Origin: Pseudomonadota bacterium
GTDB taxonomy: Bacteria; Pseudomonadota; Gammaproteobacteria; Burkholderiales; Casimicrobiaceae
Length of the DNA: 7,033 nucleotides
Reading direction: 5' to 3'
Assembly (NCBI GenBank): GCA_029571495.1
Contig: JAKPSO010000839.1
Location: 1 to 7,033 of the forward strand
The position numbers and the translations under genes are program-made. Within the stretch, counting starts at the first letter, position 1. Every line of letters starts with the position of its first letter. This document shows, piece by piece, positions 6,140-7,033 of the stretch. The notes under the pieces are model-generated. The model saw only the letters and a list, made by a program, of their open reading frames with translations, did not search any database and was not told where the DNA came from.

Positions 6140-7033
6140 ATGCCAACCTTCCCCGACGCCCGTGAAACTCGTTCTCCTGCTGATCGTGAAGCGGAGCTTT
6201 TTGCTCGCCTTGGTATGCAGATTGCGCATGCGAAAAGTTCGACCGCTGCGTTTGCTAAATCGTTGGCACACATTGACCCCTCAAGCGTGACCTCTCGTGC
6301 GGCGTTGGCGAAATTGCCGGTGATTCGTAAGAGCGAATTGTTGGAGCAACAACAAGCCTCGCGCGCCGCGAAGGGCGACCCGTTCGGTGGTTTCGCGGCG
6401 ATGGGCTGGGGCGCGCATGCAAACAAGGCGGCGCGCGTGTTCGCGTCGCCCGGCCCGATTTACGAACCCGAGGGCCACGGCGCGGCAGCGTATACGCGCA
6501 CGGCACGCGGGCTGTATGCGGCGGGTTTTCGTGCCGGCGATTTGGTGCACAACACGTTTAGTTATCACATGACGCCCGGCGGGTGGATCATGGATGCGGG
6601 CGCGGTGGCGCTGGGTTGCACGGTGTTTCCCGCGGGTGTCGGCAACACGGAGCAACAGATCGCGGCGATGCTCGATTTGCAGCCGACCGCGTACACCGGC
6701 ACGCCATCGTTCCTGCGCATCTTGCTGGAAAAAGCGGACGAACTTGGCACGCCGATCACGAGCCTGAAGCGCGCGTCGGTGTCGGGCGAATACTTCCCGC
6801 CGCAGCTTCGCGAAATGCTCAAAGGGCGCGGCATCATCGGCACGCAAACCTACGCGACGGCGGACTTGGGGCTCGTGGCGTACGAAGCGCCGGACGCGAA
6901 CGGCGCAGCGTCGGGCATGGTGATCGACGAAGATTTGATCGTCGAGATCGTGCGTCCCGGCACGGGCGACCCGGTGCCCGAGGGCGAAGTTGGTGAGATC
7001 GTGGTGACGACGTTCAATCCGGACTATCCGCTG
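6140..7033 (+). CDS. PaaK-like AMP-forming acyl/aryl-CoA ligase, 3' end outside window
   Basis: The frame is open from ATG 6140 to the window edge, giving 298 residues without a stop. The opening (RETRSPADREAELFARL, then SVTSRAALAKLPVIRKSELLE) and the core (FASPGPIYEPEG at 101-112, AAGFRAGDLVHNTFSYHMTPGG, ALGCTVFPAGVGNTEQQI, TGTPSFLRILLEKADELG, QTYATADLG at 236-244, VPEGEVGEIVVTTFNPDYPL) match the phenylacetate-CoA ligase-like branch of the ANL adenylating enzymes. These activate a carboxylate with ATP to an acyl-AMP and then to the CoA thioester. The piece ends just before the usual RxGD ATPase motif and lacks the C-terminal lid. The canonical Ser/Thr-Gly-rich P-loop of PaaK is replaced by SPGPIYEPEG; from memory this is normal for this subgroup. 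A loose AAGAAAG lies 3 bp before the ATG. In related bacteria I recall such genes near branched-chain-type ABC transporters, which would lie outside this window. Confidence 0.88.
   Translation, partial: MPTFPDARETRSPADREAELFARLGMQIAHAKSSTAAFAKSLAHIDPSSVTSRAALAKLPVIRKSELLEQQQASRAAKGDPFGGFAAMGWGAHANKAARVFASPGPIYEPEGHGAAAYTRTARGLYAAGFRAGDLVHNTFSYHMTPGGWIMDAGAVALGCTVFPAGVGNTEQQIAAMLDLQPTAYTGTPSFLRILLEKADELGTPITSLKRASVSGEYFPPQLREMLKGRGIIGTQTYATADLGLVAYEAPDANGAASGMVIDEDLIVEIVRPGTGDPVPEGEVGEIVVTTFNPDYPL

Noticed and set aside
6281..6847. 188-residue minus-strand ORF rich in Arg/His
   Set aside because: It is the antisense shadow of the CoA-ligase coding sequence, typical in GC-rich genes.
1..7033. 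tRNA, rRNA, CRISPR array, transposase or prophage genes
   Set aside because: None was seen on either strand: no clover-leaf-like segments, spaced repeats, or transposase or integrase motifs.

Overview
The window is GC-rich DNA whose codons mostly end in G or C. It looks like a Betaproteobacterium (Burkholderiales or Nitrosomonadales-like). The clues are an IPTL-CTERM-like surface protein, a PaaK-related CoA ligase of a type I associate with Burkholderiales, and frequent Tat and cyclic-di-GMP-type proteins. No gene fixes the genus, so this placement is inference.

Layout from left to right. (1) 3-950 (+) is the 3' end of a large extracellular protein: a beta-helix/choice-of-anchor-Q tail, a SpaA-like prealbumin domain, an InlB-like repeat and a divergent IPTL-CTERM-type sorting tail. 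(2) 951-1194 is a convergent intergenic gap holding two adjacent long imperfect inverted repeats (975-1037 and 1052-1127). (3) 1195-2838 (-) is a soluble TPR/coiled-coil/GGDEF-family protein whose catalytic loop is degenerate (GDYEF), so it is probably not a diguanylate cyclase. (4) 2980-3873 (-) is a MenA/UbiA-like membrane prenyltransferase with a TTG start. (5) 3874-4141 is a divergent promoter region with three CGTCAA copies. (6) 4142-5185 (+) is a fumarylacetoacetate-hydrolase-family enzyme with a Tat signal peptide, unusual for a normally cytoplasmic family. (7) 5209-5922 (-) is a PhyH-type Fe(II)/2-oxoglutarate dioxygenase, convergent with the previous gene. (8) 5923-6139 is a second divergent intergenic region with a hairpin. 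(9) 6140-7033 (+) is the first 298 codons of a PaaK-like AMP-forming CoA ligase, cut by the window edge.

The genes change strand almost at every step, so no long operon is visible. Only the prenyltransferase and the GGDEF gene are in tandem, 141 bp apart. The FAH-family enzyme, the dioxygenase and the CoA ligase would all fit aromatic or acyl catabolism, but the gene order does not prove a shared pathway. I see no tRNA, rRNA, CRISPR array, transposase or phage gene. No clearly new multi-gene system is visible; the best leads are the two intergenic hairpins, the exported FAH-family enzyme and the degenerate GGDEF protein.
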